Notes under the pieces: model-generated
Seen by the model: the letters and a program-made list of their open reading frames with translations, nothing else
Told to the model about the DNA's origin: nothing
Database searches by the model: none
Assembly: GCF_937616625.2 (NCBI RefSeq)
Contig: NC_065570.1
Coordinates: forward strand, 20,980,046 to 21,044,045
Source of the DNA: Mercurialis annua
Lineage: Eukaryota; Streptophyta; Magnoliopsida; Malpighiales; Euphorbiaceae
DNA: 64,000 nt
Direction of reading: 5' to 3'
Made by a program: the position numbers and the translations under genes
In this document: positions 37,716 through 49,975 of the stretch, piece after piece
Position numbering within the stretch: position 1 is the first letter of the stretch
Layout of the letters: each line of letters opens with the position of its first letter

Positions 37716-38233
37716 TTTACCAAAATTAGGAAACAAATCCAAACGTTTCACCGTTTTAGCAATTTAAGCCAAATGTTTACAAAGGTTATGAAACAAAACC
37801 AAACGTTTACCCATTTTAGCGATTTAAGCCAAACATTTACAAACGTTACGAAACAAAGTCAAACATTTTTAAACTTTACGAAACTAATCCAAACGTTTCA
37901 CATTTTTTGCGATTTAAGCTAAACGTTTACAAACGTTACGAAACAAATCCAAGCGTTTTATCTTTTTAGCAATTTAAGCCAAAGGTTTACAAACGTTACA
38001 GAACAAAACCAAATGTTTCACATTTTTAGCGATTTAAGTCAAACATTTACAAATGTGACGAAACCAATCTAAGCGTTTTACCATTTTAGCAATTTAAGCC
38101 AAACGATTACAAACGTCACGGAACTAAACCAAACGTTTCCCATTTTTAGCGATTTAAGCCAAACGTTTATAAACGTTACGAAACAAATCTAATCCAAACG
38201 TTTCTCCATTTTAGCTATTTAAGCCAAATGTTT
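37716..38233 (+). repeat. 60-bp satellite, block 6 (plus orientation)
   Basis: Starts at a degenerate copy of the AAACGTTT palindrome. It aligns with the start of block 8 (39463 onward) monomer by monomer, about 1.75 kb away. It ends at AAATGTTT (38226-38233). Confidence 0.92.
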
Positions 38234-39462
38234 TGTTTCATAACTTTTGAAAACATTTGCCTTAAATCACTAAAAAGGTGAAACATTTGGATTTGTTTTG
38301 TAAAGTTTTACACGTTTGCCTTAAATCGCTAAAATGGGGAAATGTTTGGATTTATTTTGTAACGTTTGTAAACATTTGGCTTAAATAATTAATAATGTGA
38401 AAAGTTTGGATTTATTTTCTAAAGTTTATAAACGTTCGGCTTAAATCGCTAAAAAGGTGAAACGTTTGGTTTTATTTCGTAACGTTTGTAAACGTTTGGT
38501 TTAAATTCACTAAAAAGGTGAAATTTGGTTTTATTTCGTAGCGCTTGTAAATGTTAGGCTTAAATAGCTGAAAAGGTGAAATGTTTGAATTTGTTTTGTA
38601 ACGTTTGTCTTAAATCGCTAAAAAGGTGAAACGTTTGGATTTGTTTTGTAATGTTTATAAACGTTTGTCTTAAATTGCTAAAAAGGTGAAACGCCTGGAT
38701 TTGTTTCGTAACGCTTGTAAACGTTTGGCTTTGTTTCATAATGTTTGTAAACCTTTTGGCTGAAATCGCTAAAAATGTGAAATGTTTGTATTTGTTTCGT
38801 AACGTTATAAGCGTTTGGTTTTGTTCCGTAAAGTTTGTAAACGTTTGGCTTAAATTGCTTAAAATATGAAACGTTTGGATTTGTTTTGTAACGTTAATAA
38901 ACGTTTGGCTTAAATTGATAAAAAGGTGATATGTTTGGTTTTGTTTCGTAGCGTTTGTAAAAGTTTTGCTTAAATTACTAAAAAGGTGAAACAGTTGGAT
39001 TTGTTTCGTGACGTTTGTAAACGTTTGGCTTAAATTTCTAAATAGGTGAAACGTTTGGATTTGTTTCGTAACGTTTGTAAACGTTTGGCGTAAATTGCTA
39101 AAAAGGTGAAACATTTGGATTTGTTTCGTAGCCTTCTTAAACGTTTGGCTTCAATCGCTAAAAAGGAGAAACGTTTGGATTTGTTTCATAACATTTGTAA
39201 ACGTTTTGCTTAATTCGCTAAAAAGGTGAAACACTTGGATTTGTTTCTTAACGTTTGTAAATGTTTGGCTAAAATCGCTAAAAAGGTGAAACTTTTTGAT
39301 TTGTCGTGTAACATTTGTAAACGTTTGGCTTAAATCGCTAAAAAAGTGAAATGTTTTGATTTATTTCGTAACGTTTGGCTAAAATTGCTAAAAGGGTGAA
39401 ACGCTTGGATTTATTTCGTAACGTTTGTAAACGTTTGGCTTAAATCGCTAAAATGGGGAAAC
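38234..39462 (-). repeat. 60-bp satellite, block 7 (minus orientation)
   Basis: About 20 reverse monomers. Its variants at about 38540-39010 reappear in reverse complement at about 39790-40250 in block 8, forming a large inverted repeat centred near 39398. Confidence 0.94.
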
Positions 39463-40842
39463 GTTTACAAACATTACGAAACAAATCCAAACGTTTCACC
39501 TTTTTAGCAATTTAAGCCAAATGTTTACAAAGGTTATGAAACAAAACCAAACGTTTCCCCATTTTAGCGATTTAACCGAAACGTTTACAAATGTTACGAA
39601 ACTAAGCCAAACATTTACAAAAATCCAAACGTTTCACCTTTTCTGCGATTTAAGCCAAACGTTTACAAACGTTACGAAACAAATCCGTACGTTTCATCTT
39701 TTTAGCAATATAAGCCAAACGTTTACAAACTTTATGGAACAAAAGAAAACGTTTCACATTTTTAACGATTTAAGCCAAACATTTACAAACGTCACGAAAC
39801 AAATCCAACTGTTTCACCTTTTTAGTAATTTAAGCAAAACTTTTACAAACGCTACGAAACAAAACCAAACATTTCACCTTTTTATCAATTTAAGCCAAAC
39901 GTTTATTAACGTTACAATACAAATCCAAACGTTACATATTTTAAGCAATTTAAGACAAACGTTTACAAACGTTACGGAACAAAACCAAACGCTTAAAACG
40001 TTACGAAACAAATACAAACGTTTCACATTTTTAGCGATTTCAGCCAAACGGTTTACAAACATTACGAAATAAAGCCAAACGTTTACAAGCGTTACGAAAC
40101 AAATCCAGGCGTTTAACCTTTTTATAAATTTAAGACAAACGTTTATAAACATTACAAAACAAATCCAAACGTTTCACCTTTTTAGCGATTTAAGACAAAC
40201 GTTACGAAACAAAACCAAACATTTCACCTTTTTAGCGATTTAAGCCAAACATTTACAAACGATACGAAACAAATCCAAGCGTTTAACCTTTTTAGCAATT
40301 TAAGACAAACGTTTGCAAACGTTACGAAACAAATCCAAATGTTTCACCTTTTTAGTGATTGAAGCCAAACATTTACAAATGTTACGAAACAAATCCAAAC
40401 GTTTCGAAACAAATCTAAACGTTTAAAACGTAGCGAAGCAAATTCAAACGTTTCACCTTTTTAGCGATTTAAGCCAAACGTTTACAAACGTTACAAAACA
40501 AAGCCAAATGTTTACAAACGTTACGAAACAAATCCAAGCGTTTCACCTTTATAGCAATTTAAGCCAAACGTTTACAAACGTGACGAAACAAAACCAAATG
40601 TTTCCCCTTTTTAGCGATTTAAGCCAAACGTTTATAAACGTTACGAAACAAATTCAAGCGTTTCACCTTTTTATCAGTTTAAGGCAAACGTTTACTAACG
40701 TTACGGAACAAAACCAAACGCTTCACATTTTTAGCGATTTAAGTCAAACGTTTACAAACTCTACGAAACAAATCCAAATGTTTCACCTTTTTAGCGATTG
40801 AACCCAAACGTTTACAGACATGACGAAACAAATCCAAACGTT
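39463..40842 (+). repeat. 60-bp satellite, block 8 (plus orientation)
   Basis: About 23 monomers after a switch at AAACGTTT (39459-39466). A shortened doublet at about 40395-40435 is shared with block 11 at about 51620-51665. It ends at the ACGTT target duplication of the solo LTR (40838-40842). Confidence 0.94.
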
Positions 40843-41200
40843 TGTTGGGTTTTCTAAGTTCATAACGCAGCGAAATTTCAAAAAATTATCAAAAACCCAA
40901 ACCAAGATCGATGTAATTCGAATAAATAGATTAATACCATAATTAATACTTACTTGTATGTCGAATTCAAACAGCAATGTAGGAAGGAAGGAGGTGGTTA
41001 CTTTGGTGATACCTGGCCTCGGATCAGAAACGCCTCCGAAAGAACGTGTCCTCTACGAGTATCCACACGAATAGTCCTTAGCCAAAACTAGTACATGTGT
41101 GCTAGCACTATTGCTTCACAAAGCAATTTCGAATTATTTAGTGATTGTGTCTTGTGTTTATTTCGAAAAACACATAACTTAAAACTCTAGCCTTAAGATT

Positions 41201-41210
41201 CTATTTATAA
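41201..41210 (-). promoter_or_regulatory. TATA box of solo LTR
   Basis: On minus, TTATAAATAG, followed downstream (lower coordinates) by an A/C-rich leader. A good plant TATA consensus match. Confidence 0.6.
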
Positions 41211-41346
41211 GAAAATAGGACATCTAGGGTTTACTCAAAAACGTGTTTTGCAATCATATGCAAAACCTACGTTTTTGATAATTCTTTTGAGTTCATGTCT
41301 ATCAAAAACTCCTTTTTGATTATTACACATATATATATATTAATTA

Positions 41347-42119
41347 GGCCTATTTACTTAAAAAAAACCCCACCTTGTAACATTTTATCGTTTATACCCC
41401 GACCTAGGAAAAAATTAATTTGTACCCTTTTTTTGATTTTTAGTTTTCAACTGTACCCCAAAATTTAATTTTTTGACAATTTAATTAATTAAAAAATGCA
41501 AATATTTAAACCAATTAAATAGAAGGGCTATATTATACTTTTTTCTATTGGTAAATATACAAAAAAATCCTTAAACTTTAAAACTATTCAAATTAATCCT
41601 AAAAATTAATTGTTTTAAAATTTTTTATTTAAAAAACTTCCGACCCACTATTATACTCCTTCGAATTACGAATTCGCTATCAAAATCCGATAAATATTTT
41701 TTATAAAAACTAAATAATTTTTTTAAATTTTTTTCAGAGGAGCTCCTCCTCTCGTGAAGGAGGAGCAGCAGCGGGGACGGAGAGTCGAATTTTTTTTTAT
41801 TTAAAATTATTCATTTTTACGGTTTTATGTTTAATAAATTATTAATAATTAATATAAATTAAATAATAATTAAAAGTTTTATTTTATGAAGAAGAAGGTA
41901 GCTTTGTACCATTAATAATATTAAAATCTAATTAGAATATAGGTTAAAAAATGAAGGACTATTTTAAACTTTGTTTTAAATGACAAAAATTTTATTTAAT
42001 GCTTTAGGGTACAGTTGAAAACGAGAAGTCAAAAAAAGGGTACAAATGAATTTTTTTCTAGGTCGTGGTGTAAATGAAAACATGTTACAAGGTGGGATTG
42101 TTTTTTAAGTAATTAAGTC
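41347..42119. mobile_element. Mutator-type MITE with ~125-bp terminal inverted repeats
   Basis: 773 bp. Left end GGCCTATTTACTT; the right end in reverse is GACTTAATTACTT. The arms pair over roughly 125 bp, sharing CCCACCTTGTAACAT, CGACCTAG and TTTTCAACTGTACCC. The flanks are a perfect 9-bp duplication, TATTAATTA, at 41338-41346 and 42120-42128, the size typical of Mutator elements. There is no transposase. A short GC-rich hairpin (GAGGAGCTCCTCCTC, about 41738-41752) sits in the middle. Confidence 0.88.
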
Positions 42120-42207
42120 TATTAATTATTATTATTATTATTTTCAAAACATAATACCTTAAGGAAAACACTTATCCTTAAATTTTGAATTTGAATTAAT
42201 ATATATT

Positions 42208-42210
<3 letters not shown>

Positions 42211-42251
<41 letters not shown>
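42211..42251. repeat. (TA)n microsatellite
   Basis: About 20 TA repeats inside the solo LTR, with further TA runs at 41330 and 42262. Confidence 0.95.
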
Positions 42252-42253
<2 letters not shown>

Positions 42254-43223
42254 CGAATTGTATATATATAATAATAATCTATTAATCACTTAATTTCATT
42301 GGGCTTGTACAACCCATAACTGTTTTTGAGCCTGTTCTTAGTGTGCGACCCTATAGGTTCATGTAACGTTGGTAGTAGGTCCGAAATCCCTATTTCGACC
42401 CACAAGTCATAAACGGCTTCTAGTAAGACATTATGACTATCCAAGTTATATGAATATCGATTATCAGATTTGACCATCTTCAATAATATTTTAATCGCCT
42501 TGTCTCTCGATATCCTGATTGATTATAAGACATAGTCATGTCATCCTTATAATATTTAATCATTAGTTTCCTGATTCCAAGTAGACTGAAAATGATAACT
42601 CTTTATCAATTCATTTAGCATGGCCATTCATTTCCTTTAGTTTATCTTCTTCAAGGGGCCCCATAGATATTTTACTCAAATAAATGAGGGACAAATTCCT
42701 TCTCACTCACTCACATTTCTCACATAGTTACTTTCATATCCAATGACAATCTATTCCACTATCCTGTTAAAGATAATGTAAGACTGTATCAAAACATGAA
42801 ATAACTATGTAGAAATCCACAGTGATTTAAAGGTCAAAGGATTATACTAATAGAACTGTAGTGAGAATTACTTATGACAGTTATCTATGTAGTATTCTCA
42901 AGTTGGGTCATCAAGTGCCTTATTTCTCAAATAGCACCTATGATTTAACTTTATATCTCATATGCATGATTAGTAAAACATAATCATACGTCAACATCAT
43001 ACGAGTCTCAATGTACTATTAAGACTAGGGATAGATGGAATATAATTCTTTAAAAAACTAAGGGTTCTACTATCAAGTCACATATTTGATGACCTTAGAA
43101 AGAATTAATCATTCAAGAATTTTAATCATAATATCAAATGATAAAAACTGCCAATCAATAAATAACAAAATGATAAAGTCAATACATGGTCAAGCATGAT
43201 TGATCTAGTGCATATCACTAACA

Positions 43224-43490
43224 ATGTTTCACCTTTCTAGTTATTTAAGCCAAACGTTTACAAACATTAAGAAACAAAACCAAACGTTTCACCTTTTTTG
43301 CGATTTAAGCCAAACGTTTACAAACGTTACGAAACAAAACAAACGTTTAAAACGTTACGAAACAAATGTTACGAAACAAATCGAAACGTTTAGAAACGTT
43401 ACGAAACAAAACCAAACGTTTCACCTTTTTAGCAATTTAAGGCAAACGTTAACAAACGTTACGAAACAAAACCAAACATTTCACCTTTTT
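43224..43490 (+). repeat. 60-bp satellite, block 9 (plus orientation)
   Basis: Continuation of block 8 after the solo LTR; includes shortened units at about 43335-43400. Ends in CACCTTTTTA before non-satellite DNA. Confidence 0.93.
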
Positions 43491-44413
43491 AAGGGATAAA
43501 ATATAGCCACATGTCTAATATTTTATTAGACGGGAGTAGGTAAATTAAATTTAAAGGGAAATTTAATTTACACGTGTCCCTAAATTTATATTGTGGCAAT
43601 AGGATTGCAAATTTAAATTTTTAGAATTAAAATTTGATTAGTTATATAGTTAACGAAGATAAAATGGATTTATGAATTAGGTGCAGAATAATTCATAAGT
43701 CCCTAGCGAATATTTTTGGTGCCAATATTCGCGAAATATTTTAAAAAGGTTATCGTGAAAATTTGATAAAATTTGGAATCAGAAATTTTATCAAGCGCAG
43801 TCAACGCGGATTTAATAAGTCGAAAATGATTTATTAAGAATAAAATATAAGTTGGATGGGAATAAAAATTATATTTTTATTCTTGTTATATTTTATTTCA
43901 TTTTTGGTAAAATTTTCACGAAATTTGAAAATCGTTTCCGTTTAGACTACAGACGACTAGTTTAGAAGTTGGTTTAATGTGCATGATTGAGTTAGTACTA
44001 AAACGTATTTTAGCCAATATGTATATATATGTTTCAAATGATGAGAAATAGGCTCAGGGCCTTCATTCTTTCATTTTTGAAAGAATAAGAGAGCTGCTTC
44101 GTTCGTTTCTCGATTCTAACTCCATTTCTTCAACGATTACTCATGTAATCGAGGTATTATATCCGTATTAAACGTGTTTTTCGATTTATTTCGAATATAA
44201 ACTTGTTTATAAACGGTTACCGTATCGAAAAATCATTTAAAAGTCCGAATTTATTGTGAATTGTGTATACGTGATTATTGGACGTTAGAATAGCGTTTTA
44301 GACAGATTAAGCAGGACGGGAGGTCACGGAATCAAATATTTCGGGGCTGTGTGCGAGCACAACGAGCTGTGAGACCGCACAGCATGTGCTGTGCGGGTGC
44401 ACAACATTGAAAT
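43491..44413 (+). mobile_element. Unclassified LTR-like fragment
   Basis: About 920 bp of non-satellite DNA with no reading frame of note. It contains a perfect 9-bp inverted repeat, GCGAATATT (43706-43714) and AATATTCGC (43724-43732), a TATATATATG run near 44021 and a pyrimidine-rich leader after it, which together look like an LTR promoter half on plus. No clear ends or target duplication, so it is a truncated piece. It does not match families A or B by eye. Confidence 0.45.
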
Positions 44414-47400
44414 AAACGTTTACAAACGCTACGAAACAAATCCAAAGGTATACAAACGGTACGAAACAAATCCAAACGTTTTCCCTTTTTAGCGATTTAA
44501 GCCAAACGTTTACAAACACTACGAAACAAATCCAAACGTTTCACTTTTTTAGCAATGTAAGCCAAACGTTTACAAACGTTACGGAACAAATTCAAACGTT
44601 GCACCTTTTTAGCTATTTAAGCCAACATTTACAAATGTTACGAAACAAATCCAAACGTTTCACCTTTTTAGCGATTTAAGCCAAACAGTTACAAACGTTA
44701 TGAAACAAATCCAAACGTTTCACCTTTTTAGCGATTTAAGCCAAACGTTTACAAAATGTTACGAAACAAATCCAAACGTTTCCCCTTTTTAGCGATTTAG
44801 GCGAAACGTTTACGAACGTTACGAAACAAATCCAAACGTTTCACCTTTTTAGCGATTAAAGCCAAACATTTACAAACGTTACGAAACAAATCCAAACGTT
44901 CCATATTTTTAGCAATTTAAGCCAAACATTACAAATATTACGAAACAAAAACCAAGCGTTTCACCTTTTTAGCAATTCAAGTCAAACGTTTACAAACGTA
45001 ACGAAACAAATCCAAACGTTTCCCCTTTTTAAGGATTTAAGCCAAACGTTTACAAACGTTACAAAGTAAATCCAAACGTTTCCCCTTTTTAAGGATTTAA
45101 GCTAAACGTTTACAAATGTTACAGAACAAATCCAAACATTTCTCCTTTTTAGATATTTATGCCAAACATTTAAAAATATTACGAAACAAATCCAAACGTT
45201 TCACCTTTTTAGCAATTTAAGCCAAACATTTACAAACGTTATGAAACAAATCCAAACGTTTCACCTTTATAGCGATTTAAGCAAAACGTTTACAAAATGT
45301 TACGAAAGAAATCCAAATGTTTCGCCTTTTTAGCAATTTAACCCAAACGTTTACAAACGTTACGAAACAAATCCGAAAGTTTCACCTTTTTAATGATTTA
45401 AGCCAAACGTTTACAAATGTTACGAAAAAAATCCAAACGTTTCATATTTTTAGCGATTTAAGCCAAATGTTTACAAACGTTTCACCTTTTTAGCAATGTA
45501 AGAAAAATGTTTACAAACGTTACGGTACAAATCCTAGCGTTTCACCTTTTTAGAAATTTAAGCCAAACGTTACGAAACAAATCCAAGTGTTTCACATTTT
45601 TAGCAATTTAAACCAAACGTTTACAAATGCTACGAAACAAATCAAAACATTTCACCTTTTTAGCAATATAATCGAAACGTTTACAAACGTTACAGAACAA
45701 ATCCAAGCGTTTCACCTTTTTAGCAATTTAAGCCAAACATTTACAAACGTTACGAAACAAATCCAAGCGTTTCACCTTTTTAGCAATTTAAACCAAACGT
45801 TTACAAACGTTACGAAATTTCCAATGTTTCATCTTTTTAGTGATTTAAGCCAAACGTATACAAACTTTACGAAACAAATCTAAACGTTTCACAATTTTAG
45901 CGTTTAAGCGAGACGTTTACAAACGTTACAAAATAAATCCAAACGTTTCGCCTTTTTAGCAATTTAAGCCAAACGTCTACAAACTTTACGAAACAAAACC
46001 AAACGTTTCACCTTTTTAGCGATTTAAACCAAACGTTCACAAACGTTACGAAACAAATCCAAGCATTTCTTCTTTTTAGCAAATTAAGCCAAACGTTTGC
46101 AAACGTTACGAAACAAATCAAAGCGTTTCAACTTTTGTGCAATTTAAGCCAAACGTTTACAAACGTAACGAAACAAATTCAAGTGTTTCACCTTTTTAGC
46201 AATTTAAGCCAAACATTTACTAATGTTACGAAACAAATCCAAGCGTTTCATCTTTTTAGAAATTTAAGCCAAAGATTTACAAACGTTAAGAAATTTCAAA
46301 CGTTTCCCCTTTTTAGCGATTAAAGGCAAACGTATTCAGACGTTACGAAACAAATCCAAATGTTTCACCTTTTTAGCGATTTAAGCCAAACGTTTACAAA
46401 CGTTACGAAACAAATCCAAACGTTTCGCCTTTTTAACAATTTAAGCCAAACGTTTACGAAAGTTACGAAACAAAACCAAACGTTTCACCTTTTTAGTGAT
46501 GTAAGCCAAGCATTTACAAACGTTACTAAACAAAACCAAACGTTTAAAACGTTATGAAACAAATCCAAACGTTTTCAAACGTTACAATACAACGCGAAAC
46601 ATTTCCCCATTTTAGCGATTTAAGCCAAACTTTTATAAACGTTAAGAAACAAATCCAAATGTTTCACCTTTTTAGTGATTTAAGCCAAACGTTTACAAAC
46701 GTTACGAAACAAACCAAGCGTTTCGACTTTTTAGCAATTTAAGCTGAACGTTTACAAATGTTACGACAAATAAACAAAACTTTTCACCTGTTTTGCGATT
46801 TAAGCCAAATGTTTTCCAACGTTACGGAACAAATTCAAACGTTTCACCTTTTTAGCAATTTAAGGCAAACATTTACAAACGTTATAGAACAAATCCAAAC
46901 ATTTCACCTTTTTAGCGATGTAAGCCAAATGTTTACGAAGGTTACGAAACAAATCCAAACGTGTCACCTTTTTAGTAATTTAAACAAAACGTTTACAAAC
47001 ATTACGAAACAAATGCAAACGTTTCACCTTTTTAGCGATTTAAGCCAAACATTTACAAAGGTCATGAAACAAAACCAAACGTTTCACCTTTTTAACGAAT
47101 TAAGCCAAAAGTTTACAAAGGTTACGAAACAAATTCAAAAGTGTCACCGTTTTAGCAATTAAAGCTAAATGTTTACAAACTTTACGAAACAAATCCAAAC
47201 ATTTTACCTTTTTAGCGATTTAAGCCATACGTTTACAAACGCTACGAAACAAATACAAACGTTTCACATTTTTAGCGATTTAAGCCGAACGTTTACAAAC
47301 GATATGAAACAAAACAAAACAAAACGTTTAAAATGTTTAAGAAATAAATCCAAGTGTTTCACCTTTTAAGAAATTTAACCCAAACGTTTATAAACATTAC

Positions 47401-48600
47401 GAAACAAATCCAAGCGTTTAGCAATTTAAGCCAAATGTTTACAAACGTTACTAAATTTCAAACGTTTCACCTTTTTAGCGATTTAAGCCAAACGTTACAA
47501 AAAAAATCCAAACGTTTCACCTTTTTAGCGATTTAAGTCAAACGTTTACAAACTTTATGAAACAAATCCAAACGTTTTGCCTTTTTAGCAATTTTAGCCA
47601 AACGGTTACAAACGTTACGAAACAAATCCAAAAGTTTCCCCTATTTAGCGATTTAAGCCAAACATTTACAAACGTTACGAAACAAAACCAAACGTTTAAA
47701 ACGTTACGAAACAAATTCAATGTTTCACATTTTTAGCAATTTAAACTAAACCCTTACAAACGTTACGAAACAAAATCAAGCGTTTCACCTTTTTAGTAAT
47801 TTAAGCCAAAGGTTTACAAACGTTACGAAACAAATCCAAGCGTTTCACCTTTTTAGCATTTTAAGCCAAACATTTACAAACATTAAGAAACAAATCCAAG
47901 AGTTTCACCTTTTTAGCAATTTAAGCCAAACCTTTACAAACGTTAGGAAACAAATCCAAGCGTTTCACCTTTTTAGCGATTTAAGCCAAACGTTTACAAA
48001 CGTTATGCAACAAATCCAAACATTTCACCCTTTTAGCGATTTAAAGCAAATGTTTACAAACGTTCGAAACAAATCCAAACATTTCACCTTTTTAGCGATT
48101 TAAGCCAAACATTTACAAACGTTTTGAAATCCAAACGTTTCACCTTTTTAGCAATTTAAACCAAACGTTTACAAATTTTTATGAAACAAATCCTATCGTT
48201 TCACCTTTTTAGCAATTTTCACCAAACGTTACGAAACAAATACAAACGTTTCCCCTTTTTAATAATTTAAGCCAAACATTTACAAATGTTATGAAACAAA
48301 ACCAAACGTTTAAAACGTTACGAAACAAATCCAAACGTTTCACCTTTTTAGCGATTTTAGCCAAACCTTTTCAAACGTTACGAAACAAATTCAAGAGTTT
48401 CACCTTTTTAGCAATTTAATCCGAAACAAATCCAATCGTTTCACCTTTTTAGTAATTTAAGCCAAACGTTTACAAACGTTACCTTTTTAGCAATTTAAGC
48501 CAAACATTTACAAACGTTACGAAACAAATCCAAATGTGTCACCTTTTTAGCGATTAAAGCCGAACGTTTACAAACGTTACGAAACAAATCAAAATGTTTC
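44414..48600 (+). repeat. 60-bp satellite, block 10 (plus orientation)
   Basis: About 70 monomers. The last ~360 bp match 31140-31496 in block 1 in monomer-variant order, including the shortened monomer ending CAAACGTTACCTTTTTAGC (about 48470). Ends GTTTC at 48596-48600, where a family B LTR begins. Confidence 0.95.
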
Positions 48601-49975
48601 TGTAATACCCCGTAATTTGAAAATGTATGTTTTACCACGTACGTTAGATTTTAACCGGAAAAGTGAAATTAAATTTTAAATTGGACCAAGAAAAATGAAA
48701 TTAAATTTTAAATTTACCACGTACGTTTGATTGTATGAATGAAGATTTTATGTTATATTATGTTGGAAATTGCCTTTCAGTAAATAACTAAATTTGTCTG
48801 TCCATGGGTATATTATTATGTTTATATAAAGATTCACTTTTTTGCATAATCTTGGGGCTGCATGAGTGTTATTAAACTGCACTAAGATTTGATCAAGTGT
48901 AGTAGAAAACTCTAGCATCTGTACTTAGTTTATAGTTTACGGGGTTAAACTTACTAAATAGAAATTTGAATTAGATGTATAATTTTTAAAATGGATATTG
49001 ATCATCTTGAATTCAAACACTAAAGACATAAGCTAATAAGATAGAAACAAAAATAGACTTCATAAAAAATGATTGCTGTTTAACCAAACTTTGACAGCCG
49101 GAAGTATGGCGGGAAGAAGAGTATGCCTTTAAAAATTTGTTTTAAGAAATGAAAATTTTTGTTGTCCAGGTCTGTTAGTGATTGTTAATCACTTGGGTTG
49201 ATCTTTTTAAATTAAATTTTTGCTATTGTTATTTTGAGTCCTAAGTTTGTTGTTTGTGTTTAGAGTCCTTAATTTGTCATTTGTATTTGAGCCATGCTTA
49301 GTCTCTTATCATTCGAGGTTTAAACTGGTAGATAATGACAAATTACGTATTCACATGCTCTTAATTGAAGCCTATGTTTCAAATTATTAATTATCAATTG
49401 ATTATTTAGAAAAGTTTAGTTCATGGAGTAATTAACTAATTATATAAGATAATAAAAAATTAAGTTATGTGTTGTTTTATAGTATTCTGAGCTTAGAGTC
49501 AACTCTAAAATTAAGTTTGATAAATTTAACAATTATTAACGAATAACTTATATTTAGATCGACAAGTTCGCGAATCTCGGGATCAGGACTGCGGCAGTTT
49601 TAAGGGAATATTATTTTGGATTTAGCAATCGACTGTGAGTTTGCATTTTTACTTTTGAATATTAATGCAACGTTCTTTAAATTTCTGAATATTTATTTTA
49701 AATCGCACTGCATTCGATATTTAAAACCGATATAGATCCGATGGAACATGCTTTCCTATTGAGCGACAATAGGACTGGGTGCGCACCAGTAGTGATCATA
49801 GTAGAAATAAGTAATGATTATTTATATGTGTAAGGCGACGGTACATAGCTCACGGCCTAGACCTAACGGGAAGATCTGAGGCGACGGTACATAGTTCACG
49901 GCCCAGACCCCGATAGAGATCTGAGGCGACGGTACAAAGCTCACGGCCCAGATACTGTAAAGTAATAAGCGAAAG
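48601..49975 (+). mobile_element. Rearranged family B LTR fragment
   Basis: Starts with the intact LTR start TGTAATACCCCG and follows 25925 onward for about 97 bp. It then lacks about 0.7 kb (roughly 26025-26720) and continues colinear with 26722 to about 27967. It stops abruptly at GCGAAAG and joins satellite, so the last ~0.67 kb, including the LTR end, is lost. About 30 bp at the deletion point repeat nearby sequence (GAAATTAAATTTTAAATT, ACCACGTACGTT), a filler copied from close by. Confidence 0.88.

Larger units (their letters stand above)
40843..43223 (-). mobile_element. Copia-like solo LTR with nested MITE
   Basis: Bounded by TGTTGGG at 40843 and CTAACA at 43223 and flanked by ACGTT (40838-40842) and ATGTT (43224-43228), a 5-bp duplication with one change. 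In minus orientation it starts TGTTAGTGATATGC and ends AACCCAACA. A strong TATA box, TTATAAATAG on minus at 41201-41210, favours the minus strand. There is no PBS or internal region, so it is a solo LTR. About 1.6 kb remains once the MITE is removed. Assignment to copia is by end style only. Confidence 0.72.
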
